Below, piece after piece: positions 17,899 through 26,199 of a DNA stretch of 64,000 nt. A model generated the notes under the pieces. It was given only the letters and a program-made list of their open reading frames with translations. It did not search any database and had not been told where the DNA came from. Numbering within the stretch: the stretch's first letter is position 1; the number at the start of each line of letters is the position of its first letter. This stretch comes from Hymenobacter monticola (GTDB lineage Bacteria > Bacteroidota > Bacteroidia > Cytophagales > Hymenobacteraceae): assembly GCF_022811645.1 (NCBI RefSeq), contig NZ_CP094534.1, positions 3,658,001 to 3,722,000 of the forward strand. The letters run 5' to 3'. Both the position numbers and the translations under genes were made by a program.

Positions 17899-18309
17899 TT
17901 AGTGGTGCGACAGCTCCAGGGCGGGCAGGCCGTTTTTCACGCGGTAATCCGAGATGGCCGACTTGATGGCATCTTCGGCCAGCACCGAGCAGTGGATTTT
18001 CACGGGCGGCAAAGCCAGCTCTTCCACAATCTCCATGTTGTCGATGGCCAGGGCCTCGTCAACCGTCTTGCCCTTCAGCCACTCCGTCGCCAGCGACGAC
18101 GAGGCGATGGCCGAGCCGCAGCCAAAGGTTTTGAATTTGGCGTCGGTGATGGTGTTGGTGGCTTCGTCCACCTCAATTTGCAGGCGCATCACGTCGCCGC
18201 ACTCAGGGGCACCCACCAAGCCGGTGCCTACGTTCTTTTTGCTTTTATCCAGCGTGCCCACGTTGCGAGGGTTGCTGTAGTGGTCGATTACCTTATCGGA
18301 GTAAGCCAT
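17899..18309 (-). CDS. iscU: Fe-S cluster scaffold protein
   Basis: The scaffold on which IscS-derived sulfur and iron build [2Fe-2S] clusters, 136 residues. The three ligand cysteines are Cys37 in GAPECGD (with the adjacent Asp39), Cys64 in KTFGCGSA and Cys107 in KIHCSVLAEDAI. The LPPVK motif (residues 100-104), which is the HscA chaperone recognition site in known IscU proteins, is present although no hscA or hscB gene lies nearby. It follows iscS on the same strand about 115 bp later, and an imperfect inverted repeat lies between them. Confidence 0.96.
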   Translation of the reverse strand: MAYSDKVIDHYSNPRNVGTLDKSKKNVGTGLVGAPECGDVMRLQIEVDEATNTITDAKFKTFGCGSAIASSSLATEWLKGKTVDEALAIDNMEIVEELALPPVKIHCSVLAEDAIKSAISDYRVKNGLPALELSHH

Positions 18310-18317
18310 TATTGTAG

Positions 18318-18420
18318 TGTTGAGTTTTAAATGTTGAGTTTTGAATGTATCGGAACGCTGAGTTTAGAGAACGAATGAGGTGAGGCACATCACTCAAAAC
18401 TCAACCCTCAACATTCAAAA
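18318..18420. repeat. Imperfect inverted repeat between iscS and iscU
   Basis: Copies of TGTTGAGTTTTAAATGTTGAG on the left and ACTCAAAACTCAACCCTCAA on the right form an imperfect palindrome that fills the spacer between the two genes. Confidence 0.65.
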
Positions 18421-18423
18421 TTT

Positions 18424-19638
18424 CTAGTGTTCCGCCCACTCAATCTTGCTGAGGTCAACGCCTTCCTTGAACATCTCCCACAGGGGCGACATTTCGCGGA
18501 GTTTGGTCACAGCTTCTTTTACGTGGTTGATGGCGTAGTCGATTTGCTCGTCGGTGGTGAAGCGGCTCAGGCCGAAGCGCAGGCTGCTGTGAGCCAGGTC
18601 GTCGCTCAGGCCCAGGGCCTTGAGCACGTAGCTGGGCTCCAGGCTGGCGCTGGTGCAGGCCGAGCCGGAGGATACGGCCAGGTCTTTCACGCCCATCATC
18701 AGGCCTTCGCCTTCCACGTACTTGAAGCTGATGTTCGTGACATGGGGCAGGCGGTGCTCGCGCGAGCCGTTCACGTAGCTTTCTTCCAGGGTCAGCAGCT
18801 CGCGCTCCAGGCGGTCGCGCATGGCCGAGAGGCGGGCGGTGTCGGCTTCCATTTCGAGGCGGGCCAGCTCGCAAGCCTTGCCCAGACCCACGATGCCGGG
18901 CACGTTGAGGGTACCCGAGCGCATGCCGCGCTCGTGGCCGCCGCCGTCCATCTGGGCGGTCACTTTCACGCGCGGGTTCTTGCGGCGCACGTAGAGGGCG
19001 CCTACGCCTTTCGGACCGTACATTTTGTGGGCCGTGAAGGCCATGATGTCGATGCCATCGGCAATCACATCAACTGGAATTTTGCCTACGGCCTGGGTGG
19101 CGTCCGTCATGAACAGGGCGCCGTGGGCGTGGGCAATCCGGGCGATTTCGCGGATGGGCTGGATGGTGCCCGTCTCGTTGTTGCCGTACATGATGGTCAC
19201 CAGAATGGTCTGGGGCGTCATGGCGGCTTCCAGCTCTTCGAGGCTGATGAGGCCCTGCTCGTTCACGGGCAGGTAGGTCACGCGGCCGCCCAGCTTCTCG
19301 ATGTGCTTACAGGTGTCGAGCACGGCTTTGTGCTCGGTGGTGGCGGTGATGATGTGGTTGCCCTTCTGGCTGTACATCTCAAACACGCCCTTGATGCCGA
19401 GGTTGTCGGACTCGGTAGCGCCCGAGGTGAAGATGATTTCCTTCGAGTCGCAGTTGATGAGCTTGGCAATTTGGTCGCGGGAGTAGTCCACGGCCTCTTC
19501 CGCGGCCCAGCCAAAGGGGTGGTTGCGCGAAGCCGCGTTGCCGAATACTTCGGTCAGGTAAGGCATCATGGCCTCCAGCACCCGCGGGTCGAGGGGCGTG
19601 GTGGCGTTGTTGTCGAGGTAAATGGGGAGCTTGAGCAT
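18424..19638 (-). CDS. iscS: Cysteine desulfurase
   Basis: A PLP enzyme that converts cysteine to alanine and passes the persulfide to IscU, 404 residues. The N-terminus has the class V aminotransferase start [13 protein letters not shown]. The PLP lysine is Lys205 in [15 protein letters not shown]. The catalytic cysteine, Cys328, is in the loop [17 protein letters not shown], of IscS (group I) type rather than SufS. The alternative start at 19659 adds only seven residues. It is the first gene of the operon; a TACTTTTG promoter element lies about 93 bp upstream. No iscR repressor gene is present next to it. Confidence 0.95.
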   Translation of the reverse strand: MLKLPIYLDNNATTPLDPRVLEAMMPYLTEVFGNAASRNHPFGWAAEEAVDYSRDQIAKLINCDSKEIIFTSGATESDNLGIKGVFEMYSQKGNHIITATTEHKAVLDTCKHIEKLGGRVTYLPVNEQGLISLEELEAAMTPQTILVTIMYGNNETGTIQPIREIARIAHAHGALFMTDATQAVGKIPVDVIADGIDIMAFTAHKMYGPKGVGALYVRRKNPRVKVTAQMDGGGHERGMRSGTLNVPGIVGLGKACELARLEMEADTARLSAMRDRLERELLTLEESYVNGSREHRLPHVTNISFKYVEGEGLMMGVKDLAVSSGSACTSASLEPSYVLKALGLSDDLAHSSLRFGLSRFTTDEQIDYAINHVKEAVTKLREMSPLWEMFKEGVDLSKIEWAEH

Positions 19639-19730
19639 GGAGCGCAGCAGTAGTGACAAATAGGAAACCAGCGAATAGCTGATGCCCCTCTAGAACATGG
19701 TTCGGGGGCAATCAGTTTTCTTTGGTCCCA

Positions 19731-19738
19731 CAAAAGTA
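19731..19738 (-). promoter_or_regulatory. TAnnTTTG promoter element of the isc operon
   Basis: Read on the minus strand this is TACTTTTG, placed about 93 bp before the iscS start. No -33 TTG was found at the usual spacing. Confidence 0.5.
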
Positions 19739-19852
19739 GATACAATCTAAATAAGGAAATGCGCTGACTTTCGGCGCGGGCCCGAATTACTCGGCGAAAC
19801 CGGGTTTTTTCGGCGTCAGCGGCATCAGCGCATCCCTTTTTCAACTCCCTGC

Positions 19853-20257
19853 ATGCTCACCAACCTCGAACACCTCGGCCTGGCCGTGCACGACCTCGAA
19901 GCCGCCACTGCCCTCTACACCTCGTTGCTGGGCGCCGCACCCTATAAGAAGGAGCACGTGGCCAGCGAAGCCGTCGATACCGTTTTCTTCCAGGTGGGCG
20001 GCTCCAAGATTGAGCTGCTGGCCGGCACCTCGCCCGATAGCGCCATCACGAAGTTTCTGGCCAAAAAGCCCGAGGGCATTCACCACGTAGCCTTTGAGGT
20101 GGATGACATCCGGGCCGAGATGGCACGGCTGCGCGCGGAGGGCTTCGTACTGCTGAATGAGGAGCCCAAGCGCGGGGCCGATAATAAGCTGGTGTGTTTC
20201 GTGCACCCGAAAAGCGCTGCCGGCGTATTGGTGGAGCTGTGCCAGACCATCAGGTAG
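19853..20257 (+). CDS. mce: Methylmalonyl-CoA epimerase
   Basis: A VOC-superfamily metalloenzyme of 134 residues that interconverts (S)- and (R)-methylmalonyl-CoA in propionate metabolism. Two glyoxalase-like beta-alpha-beta repeats are visible. Likely metal ligands are His7 (LEHLGLAV), the Gln in FFQVGGSKIELL, the His in GIHHVAFEV and the Glu near the end (GVLVELCQ). The length matches the family. No methylmalonyl-CoA mutase gene is nearby. Its stop codon lies in the left arm of a perfect inverted repeat. Confidence 0.92.
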   Translation: MLTNLEHLGLAVHDLEAATALYTSLLGAAPYKKEHVASEAVDTVFFQVGGSKIELLAGTSPDSAITKFLAKKPEGIHHVAFEVDDIRAEMARLRAEGFVLLNEEPKRGADNKLVCFVHPKSAAGVLVELCQTIR

Positions 20258-20341
20258 CGTGGACTCTGCGAGTCCGCGCCTCGTCCGGGCACTAGTTTGA
20301 TATTGGTATTTAACATGCGCGGACTCGCAGAGTCCACGCTA
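20255..20341. repeat. Perfect inverted repeat overlapping the mce stop codon
   Basis: The 25-bp arms at 20255-20279 and 20317-20341 are fully complementary (TAGCGTGGACTCTGCGAGTC start). The mce TAG is the first three bases of the left arm. The element fills the space to the next gene. Confidence 0.88.
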
Positions 20342-20352
20342 CATTTCGCCCC

Positions 20353-20925
20353 ATGAATCGTTTCCAACAAGAAGTAGAGGCCACCGTCGATGCCCTGCTG
20401 CTGCAGCAGGTCATTCTTTACCCCACCGATACCGTGTGGGGCCTGGGCTGCGACGCCGAAGCGCCAAAGGCCGTGAAGCAGCTCTACCAGCTCAAGGGCC
20501 GCGAGGCCGGCAAGCCCAGCATCGTGCTGGTGGCCGACTGGGCCATGCTGCAGCGCTACACCACCGACGTGCCCGATGAGTTGGAAGCCATGCTGGCGGC
20601 CGACACCCGGCCCACCACTTACATCCTGCCCGCCAGCCGCGCCCTTGCGCCCGACCTGGTAGGGCCCGACGGCACCGTAGGCCTGCGGCTGCCGAAAGAC
20701 GAGTTTTGCCACAAATTGGTGCGGCGGCTGGCCCACGGGCTGGTGTCCACCTCCGCCAATAAAGCCGGTGAACCCACGCCGGCCGTGTATTCGGAAGTAG
20801 ACCCGGCCATCGTGCGCGGGGTCGACCACGTGGTGACCTGGCGGCAGGACGACGACACGCGGGTGGCGCCCTCGCGGGTGGTGCGCCTGGGCGAAGGCGG
20901 CAAGCTGGAAGTGGTGCGGGAGTAG
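20353..20925 (+). CDS. tsaC: L-threonylcarbamoyladenylate synthase (TsaC/Sua5 family)
   Basis: Makes threonylcarbamoyl-AMP from threonine, bicarbonate and ATP for the t6A37 modification of tRNAs that read ANN codons. The product has 190 residues, matching the short TsaC/YwlC form without the extra Sua5 domain. The motifs YPTDTVWGLGCDAE, the lysine-containing KGREAGKPSIVLV and STSANKAGEPTP are the usual nucleotide- and threonine-binding signatures. It is followed by another tRNA-related gene, the CCA-adding enzyme, separated from it by an inverted repeat starting on the last base of its stop codon. Confidence 0.93.
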   Translation: MNRFQQEVEATVDALLLQQVILYPTDTVWGLGCDAEAPKAVKQLYQLKGREAGKPSIVLVADWAMLQRYTTDVPDELEAMLAADTRPTTYILPASRALAPDLVGPDGTVGLRLPKDEFCHKLVRRLAHGLVSTSANKAGEPTPAVYSEVDPAIVRGVDHVVTWRQDDDTRVAPSRVVRLGEGGKLEVVRE

Positions 20926-21006
20926 AACGTGTACCCCGAAGCTCCGCTTCGGCCCGGGCGAACGATTCAGGCGCGGGCCGAAGCGGAGCTTCGGGGTACA
21001 CGTTCT
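20925..21006. repeat. Inverted repeat flanking cca, copy 1
   Basis: The 32-bp arms at 20925-20956 and 20975-21006 are fully complementary (AGAACGTGTACCCCGAAGCT start). The loop contains CGAACGATTC. A second copy lies at 22565-22659, so the two bracket the cca gene. Confidence 0.92.
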
Positions 21007-21024
21007 TTTGCGACCTTTGCGCCC

Positions 21025-22464
21025 ATGAACACGCCCCAACTGCCCGAATTGCCTATTTTCCGAACCATCGCCGAAGCTGCGGCTGAGTTGAAGCAGCCCG
21101 CTTACGTCATCGGCGGCTACGTGCGTGATTTGGCGCTGGGGCGCGACAGCAAGGACATTGACGTGGTGACCGTGGGCGACGGCATTGCCTTGGCCCAGGC
21201 CGTGGGCGCCAAGCTAAAAGGCCGCGGCCGGGTGCAGGTGTTCAAGAACTTCGGCACCGCCATGCTGCCCACCCAGGAGGCCGGCGACATCGAGTTTGTG
21301 GGTGCCCGCAAGGAAAGCTACCGCGCCGAAAGCCGCAAGCCCGAGGTGGAAGCCGGCACGCTGGAAGAAGACCTAGCCCGCCGCGACTTCACCATCAACG
21401 CCCTCGGCCTCAGCCTCAACCCCGAAAACTTCGGTGAGCTGGTGGACCGCTACGAGGGCATGAAGGACCTGGCCAGCAAAACCATTCGCACGCCGCTGGG
21501 GCCCGACGTGACCTTCTCCGACGACCCCTTGCGCATGATGCGCGCCGTGCGCTTCGCCTCGCAGCTCAACTTCGACATCGAGCCCGATACCTTCGACGCC
21601 ATCATTCGGAACAAGGACCGAATCAAGATTGTGTCGCAGGAGCGCATCACCGTGGAGCTGAACAAGATAATTGAATCGCCCACGCCGAGCTACGGGTTCA
21701 AGCTGCTGTTTCAGACGGGGCTCTTGCAGCTCATCTTCCCGAAGATGGCGCTGCTGCACGGCGTGGAAAAAGTGGGCAACCACGCCCATAAAGACAATTT
21801 CTACCATACCCTGCAGGTGCTCGACAACGTGGCCAACGCCGGCGGCGACCTGTGGCTGCGCTGGGCCGCCGTGCTGCACGACATTGCCAAGCCCGCCACC
21901 AAGCGCTACTTCCCCAAAGTGGGCTGGACCTTCCACGGCCACGAAGACAAGGGCGCGCGCTGGGTGCCCGGCATCTTCACCGATTTGAAACTGCCGCTGG
22001 GCGAGGAGATGCGCATGGTGCAGAAGCTGGTGCGCCTGCACCTGCGCCCCATCGCGCTGGTGAAGGAAACCGTGACCGACTCGGCCGTGCGCCGCCTATT
22101 GTTTGAGGCCGGCGACGACATCGACCGGCTGATGCTGCTGTGCCGGGCCGACATCACCAGCAAGGACCACACAAAGAAGGAGCGGTACCTGCGCAACTTC
22201 ACGCAGGTGGAAGAAAAGCTGAAGGAGGTGGAAGAAAAAGACCACCTGCGCAACTTCAAGCCCGTCATCACCGGCGAAATCATCATGCAAACCTTTGGGC
22301 TGAAGCCCTCGCGCCAGGTGGGCGAGCTGAAGGAAGCCGTGATGGAAGCCATTCTCGAAGGCACCATTAAAAACGAAATGGAGCCAGCCTTGGCCTTCCT
22401 GTTGCAGCAGGGGGCGGCCAAAGGGCTGGCTCCGGAAGGAGGCGTCGTTCACTCACCAAACTAA
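21025..22464 (+). CDS. cca: CCA-adding/poly(A)-polymerase family tRNA nucleotidyltransferase with HD domain
   Basis: A class II nucleotidyltransferase of 479 residues. The head domain has YVIGGYVRDLALGR and the metal-binding DxD in SKDIDVVTVG, then RRDFTINALGL and the nucleotide-recognition stretch DPLRMMRAVRFASQL. A C-terminal HD domain (LRWAAVLHDIAKPATKRYF with the metal His-Asp) follows. The protein probably adds or repairs the 3' CCA end of tRNAs; some relatives add only part of the CCA or act as poly(A) polymerases. I chose the ATG at 21025 because the GTG extension from 20929 translates the upstream inverted repeat. The gene is bracketed by two copies of that repeat. Confidence 0.93.
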   Translation: MNTPQLPELPIFRTIAEAAAELKQPAYVIGGYVRDLALGRDSKDIDVVTVGDGIALAQAVGAKLKGRGRVQVFKNFGTAMLPTQEAGDIEFVGARKESYRAESRKPEVEAGTLEEDLARRDFTINALGLSLNPENFGELVDRYEGMKDLASKTIRTPLGPDVTFSDDPLRMMRAVRFASQLNFDIEPDTFDAIIRNKDRIKIVSQERITVELNKIIESPTPSYGFKLLFQTGLLQLIFPKMALLHGVEKVGNHAHKDNFYHTLQVLDNVANAGGDLWLRWAAVLHDIAKPATKRYFPKVGWTFHGHEDKGARWVPGIFTDLKLPLGEEMRMVQKLVRLHLRPIALVKETVTDSAVRRLLFEAGDDIDRLMLLCRADITSKDHTKKERYLRNFTQVEEKLKEVEEKDHLRNFKPVITGEIIMQTFGLKPSRQVGELKEAVMEAILEGTIKNEMEPALAFLLQQGAAKGLAPEGGVVHSPN

Positions 22465-22564
22465 GCCTGACTTCTTGGTTTCGGGGACATAGATGCAGTT
22501 TACGAAAAGAGCGTTGCCTGCGATTAATATATTAATCTAGAAAATTTTGGCTTAAAGCCTTTGC

Positions 22565-22659
22565 GCTGACAGAACGTGTACCCCGAAGCTCCGCTTCGGT
22601 TCAGCCGAACGATTCCGACGCGGGCCGAAGCGGAGCTTCGGGGTACACGTTCTGTCAGC
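22565..22659. repeat. Inverted repeat flanking cca, copy 2
   Basis: The 35-bp arms at 22565-22599 and 22625-22659 are fully complementary and include the same sequence as the copy at 20925-21006. The loop again contains CGAACGATTC. The 100 bp between the cca stop and this repeat is AT-rich with no other signal. Confidence 0.92.
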
Positions 22660-22671
22660 CCAGGCAGCTTT

Positions 22672-25413
22672 TTACAGCCGCTTCACGCTGGAAGGGCCAG
22701 TCGAGTCGAGGTCCACGTTCTTAGGCTTGCCGCTGTAGGCAATTTCGCTGGCGCCCACGGCTTCACCCTTGATGCGGTCCGACACGTTGAGGCGGGCCTT
22801 GCACACGCCGGCCACGTCCACGGTGGCGGTGCGGGTGGCGAGGTTGGCGGCGGCCAGCTCGCAGGCGCCGGCGGCGTCGAGGTCGAGCACATCGGCGCGG
22901 CCGGTGGCGGTGGTGCGGCAAGCACCGGCTTGCTGCACTTTCAGGGTACCATAGTCGCCGTTGAGGCGCAGGTGGCTGGCGCCGGCCTGCTCCACACGCA
23001 GCTCCTCCTGGCGCTCGAAGCCGCCGAGGTCGGCCTGCACCGAGCCGGCCAGCTCAATGCGCTCAATGCTGGGCAGCTCGATGACGATGAGTACCTTCTT
23101 GTCGCTGTTGTTCCACTTGCCGCCAAACAGCGACGTGTTATTGCGCGACTTGATTTGCAGCTCGTCGCCGTCGCGCTCCATGCGGATGTCGCTGAGCACG
23201 CCCTCGCTGCTGCCAGCGGCCTCCACCTTGTAGTTGTCGCCGCGGCGCACCACCACGCGGTAGCCGCCCACCACGCTCACGCGGTTGAAGCCGCTCTCCT
23301 CGAAGCTGCGGCGGCTGCTGCCATAGCTGTTCAGGTCGGTGTCGAAGGAAGGGGCACCGCCGTAGTTGAGCGAGATGCCTTCCTTGTTGTCGCCGTCTTC
23401 GTCGTTGCTATCGCCCTCGTCGGAGCTGCTGTCGTCGGTGTTGATGTCGACATTCACGTCGGAGTCAGAATCCTCCGTTTGCAGCTCCACGCCCATGTCT
23501 TCGTCGGTGCAGCCAATGCACTCCAGCTTGTTGCCGCGCAGGCGGTAGCGGTGCGTTTCGGGGTCTTCGGGGCGGTGGTTGTTGGCGAAGTCTTCATCGC
23601 GGAGCAGGTCGTAGGCGAAGTCGCGGCCCAGGCGGAAGGTGCGGTCGCGGGGCAGGCGCAGGGTCACGGTCAGCTCCTGACGGCGGTACTTGGCGTCGGG
23701 CAGGAAGGAGAAATGGTCGTCGAGCACCAGCGAAGAGTCGCCGCTGGTCCGGATGGTGTAGTCGATGGTGGTGAGGGCGTTGCGGCGGGCTGCTTCTTCG
23801 CTGGCGCCGTGGGCGCCCATGGTACGCAGCACTTCCACCGTCTTGCCGCTATCCACGCCCACAATGCGCAGTTCCACGTGCTGCTCCCACTGGCGGTCGA
23901 CGTGGCGGCGGTCCAGCATGATTACCGGCGTCGTGAGCTTGGGGTAGCGCTCCGACTGCTCCACCGTGGTTTCGTACTGAAATTCACGGCTTTGCTGGGC
24001 AATGGCGGCCACCAGGCCCACAATGCTCAGCAGCCACAGGCCCAGCAGCGACAGGCTCACCGTGCGCGGCATGAGGGAGCGGCGGAACAGCAGGTTCAGC
24101 CCGCCCAGCAGCAGCGACAACGAGGGAATGCCAAGGGCCAGGAATCCGGCCAGAATTCCCCAGGAGGGCACGCCATTCAGCATCACGTGCGCCGGTGCAT
24201 CGCCCAACACAATGTTTTGCGAATGGGGCAGTAGGCCAATGCCCACGCCCAGTGCGATGGCCAAGCCCACCAGCAGGCTAAATCCGGTAATAGTCAAAAC
24301 AATGCCGGCAAAAATTCGAATGGCCGAGCCCACGAAGTTCACGGCCGGGCGCAGGTTGCGGGCCGCATCTTCCACGAAGGCGCCCACGGGCCGGTTTGTC
24401 GTCACGGGTCCCTCGGCAAACGCGTTGTTGCGGGCGCTGCTGTCGAAGCTTTCCAGCGTGATGTCGTCGCCGCGCATGCGCAGCTTGTCCGAGACCGTTT
24501 TGGCCTCGGGCAAGACTATCCAGAGAATGATGTAGAGCATGAGCGTGAAGCCCCCGGCAAACAAGCCGGCCAGCAGTAGCACCCGCACCAGCGTCACGTC
24601 GATGTTGAAGTAGGCGCCCAGGCCTGCGGCCACGCCGGCGATTTTAGCCGTGCCGGTGTCGCGGAAGAGCTTGCGGCCGGCCAGCGGGCCTTGGTTCAGC
24701 ATGGCATCGGTGGGGGCGGGGGCGTCGTAGCGCTTGGGCAGCAAAATCCAGAGGATGACGTAGGCCAGGAACGCCCAGCCGCCGAACTGGAAGTGGAAGT
24801 CGCCGTCGTGGAAATTGAGGGCCCCAAACAAGCCGGGCAAGATGAACACCAGGGCCAGCCAGCCCAGGCGCACCCACACCGGGTTCACGGCGAAGTACTG
24901 GGCCATGCCCGCGGCCACGCCGGCTATTTTGCGGTGGGCCATGTCGCGGTACAGGCGCTTGGGCTCGGCAGGGGCGGCGTCGGCAGACGTGGCGCCGGGG
25001 CCGAAAGCACCTTCGGGGCCAAAAGGACCCTTGCGGCCAAACGTACCCTCGGGGCCGAAGGGCCCTTTGGTGCCAAACGCACCCTCGGGACCAAACGCGC
25101 TGGCGCTGCTGGCGGTGGCGGTTTCTTCCACGTCCTCGGCGTCGAGGTCGTCGGTGGCGAAGTCGCTCACGCGGCCCATCTTGGCCACCATGGCGTTCAC
25201 GTCGTCGAGGGTGATGACCTGCTGCATGGGCGAGAGGCGCACCGAAAACAGCTCGGCAATGCGGCCCTCGATGTCGGTCACGATGTCTTCGTGGCCGCGG
25301 TAGTTGGCGAAGTGCGCCTTCACCTCGGCCAGGTAGCGGCTGAGCACCTCAAAACCGTCTTCCTCGATGTGGAAGATGATGCCTTGCAGGTTGATGCTGA
25401 TGTTCTTTTTCAT
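22672..25413 (-). CDS. PspC-domain membrane protein with C-terminal GIN (DUF2807) domain
   Basis: 913 residues. The N-terminal 100 residues (MKKNISINLQGIIFHIEEDG) resemble the usual start of Bacteroidota PspC proteins. Residues 107-140 are a tandem FGPEG/FGTKG-type repeat. Two PspC domains follow (about 152-210 and 246-305; LYRDMAHRKIAGVAAGMAQY and LFRDTGTAKIAGVAAGLGAY), then further transmembrane segments (about 360-470), a predicted periplasmic region with an acidic stretch rich in Asp/Ser, and a GIN domain rich in GAS-type beta-turns (ELAGSVQADLGG, VQQAGACRTTATG). PspC proteins are linked to envelope stress in other bacteria. It follows a PadR regulator by about 60 bp, so the regulator probably controls it. 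No catalytic motif was seen. Confidence 0.87.
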   Translation of the reverse strand: MKKNISINLQGIIFHIEEDGFEVLSRYLAEVKAHFANYRGHEDIVTDIEGRIAELFSVRLSPMQQVITLDDVNAMVAKMGRVSDFATDDLDAEDVEETATASSASAFGPEGAFGTKGPFGPEGTFGRKGPFGPEGAFGPGATSADAAPAEPKRLYRDMAHRKIAGVAAGMAQYFAVNPVWVRLGWLALVFILPGLFGALNFHDGDFHFQFGGWAFLAYVILWILLPKRYDAPAPTDAMLNQGPLAGRKLFRDTGTAKIAGVAAGLGAYFNIDVTLVRVLLLAGLFAGGFTLMLYIILWIVLPEAKTVSDKLRMRGDDITLESFDSSARNNAFAEGPVTTNRPVGAFVEDAARNLRPAVNFVGSAIRIFAGIVLTITGFSLLVGLAIALGVGIGLLPHSQNIVLGDAPAHVMLNGVPSWGILAGFLALGIPSLSLLLGGLNLLFRRSLMPRTVSLSLLGLWLLSIVGLVAAIAQQSREFQYETTVEQSERYPKLTTPVIMLDRRHVDRQWEQHVELRIVGVDSGKTVEVLRTMGAHGASEEAARRNALTTIDYTIRTSGDSSLVLDDHFSFLPDAKYRRQELTVTLRLPRDRTFRLGRDFAYDLLRDEDFANNHRPEDPETHRYRLRGNKLECIGCTDEDMGVELQTEDSDSDVNVDINTDDSSSDEGDSNDEDGDNKEGISLNYGGAPSFDTDLNSYGSSRRSFEESGFNRVSVVGGYRVVVRRGDNYKVEAAGSSEGVLSDIRMERDGDELQIKSRNNTSLFGGKWNNSDKKVLIVIELPSIERIELAGSVQADLGGFERQEELRVEQAGASHLRLNGDYGTLKVQQAGACRTTATGRADVLDLDAAGACELAAANLATRTATVDVAGVCKARLNVSDRIKGEAVGASEIAYSGKPKNVDLDSTGPSSVKRL
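24994..25095 (-). repeat. In-frame FGPEG-type tandem repeat
   Basis: About six units of five or six residues (FGPEGA, FGTKGP, FGPEGT, FGRKGP, FGPEGA, FGPG) are encoded by 18-bp repeats within the PspC/GIN gene. This is a flexible linker between the N-terminal domain and the first PspC domain and could vary in copy number between strains. Confidence 0.85.
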
Positions 25414-25475
25414 GATAAATGGCTGAAAAACGGCCGTTTAATGCGGTGAGTGGGGAAGGAAAAAGAAGGTTGAAA

Positions 25476-25823
25476 TCAGGCGGCGGGCTTGGAGGGGGCG
25501 CTGTGCCGGATGATGCCGACCGAGGTGGCCATTTCCTCCCAGGTGTCGCGCAGCTCGTCGAGGAACTGGCGGCCGGTGTCGGTTAGGGTGTAGTATTTGC
25601 GGGGCGGGCCGCTGGTGCTTTCCTTCCACACATAGTCCAGAAGGGCGGCGTTTTTGAGGCGGGTGAGCAGCGGGTAGAGCGTGCCCTCCACCACTATCAT
25701 GCGGGCCGAAGTCAGCTCCTCCAGCATGTCGGAGGCGTAGGCTTCGCCGCGGGCGATGATTTCCAGGATGCAGAACTCAAGGATGCCCTTGCGCATCTGA
25801 ACCTGGGTGTTCTCGAGTTTCAT
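25476..25823 (-). CDS. PadR-family transcriptional regulator
   Basis: A winged-helix regulator of 115 residues. The PadR signature runs from LEFCILEIIARGEAYASDML through VEGTLYPLLTRLKNAALLDY to PPRKYYTLTDTGRQFLDEL, which is the DNA-recognition and wing region. Short PadR proteins of this type (subfamily 2) usually repress their own operon. The next gene is the PspC/GIN membrane protein 62 bp downstream, a pairing I know to be common in Bacteroidota. The promoter upstream overlaps a palindrome that is a good operator candidate. Confidence 0.93.
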   Translation of the reverse strand: MKLENTQVQMRKGILEFCILEIIARGEAYASDMLEELTSARMIVVEGTLYPLLTRLKNAALLDYVWKESTSGPPRKYYTLTDTGRQFLDELRDTWEEMATSVGIIRHSAPSKPAA

Positions 25824-25856
25824 GGGCGTTGCGAATTACTAGTGGGTGAGAAACAG

Positions 25857-25888
25857 TACAAATGTATGGTAGGTACTTTGTAACGCAA
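25857..25888 (-). promoter_or_regulatory. padR-pspC promoter with overlapping palindromic operator candidate
   Basis: On the minus strand, TTG (25886-25888), 19 bp, and TACATTTG (25859-25866) match the full Bacteroidota promoter exactly. A palindrome, TACAAATGTA (25857-25866) and TACTTTGTA (25874-25882), overlaps the -7 element. A repressor bound there would block RNA polymerase, so self-repression by PadR is the simplest reading. Binding is inferred. Confidence 0.7.
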
Positions 25889-26199
25889 GGTACTGGATGA
25901 ATAATTCACTACTTGCCCGAATAATATTTTATTAGTGACTGATTGTCAGCAATAAAATTTTTGTTAAATTTTGATGTCGCCATGTTTGCGGCGCTGCCAA
26001 TAAGCCAAAGTCTTGGGCAAAACCAGCAGGGGAGAAGCCGGGCACCGGCGCTGCGCGGGGGCCAGCCATGGCCTGCGGCGCGCCTTATAGCGGCCCGGCC
26101 GGCGCGAACGGCGTATTGGCCCGAAATTCGCGGGCCCTGACGCACTATAATGGAGTAACTTGCGTTGCCACGGCGCCAAACCTTCACTTACCTTCTTAT
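25889..26199. other. Gene-free stretch between divergent padR and porV
   Basis: Apart from the padR promoter on the left, I see an AT-rich part (about 25895-25985), then a GC-rich part with short palindromes (26050-26110). A TATAAT at about 26146 and a TAACTTGC at about 26155 lie before porV, but neither matches the Bacteroidota consensus well. No small gene or RNA was recognised. Confidence 0.5.

Noticed and set aside
22576..24234. 552-codon + strand frame opposite the PspC/GIN gene
   Set aside because: Ala/Val/His-rich shadow frame that begins inside an inverted repeat.
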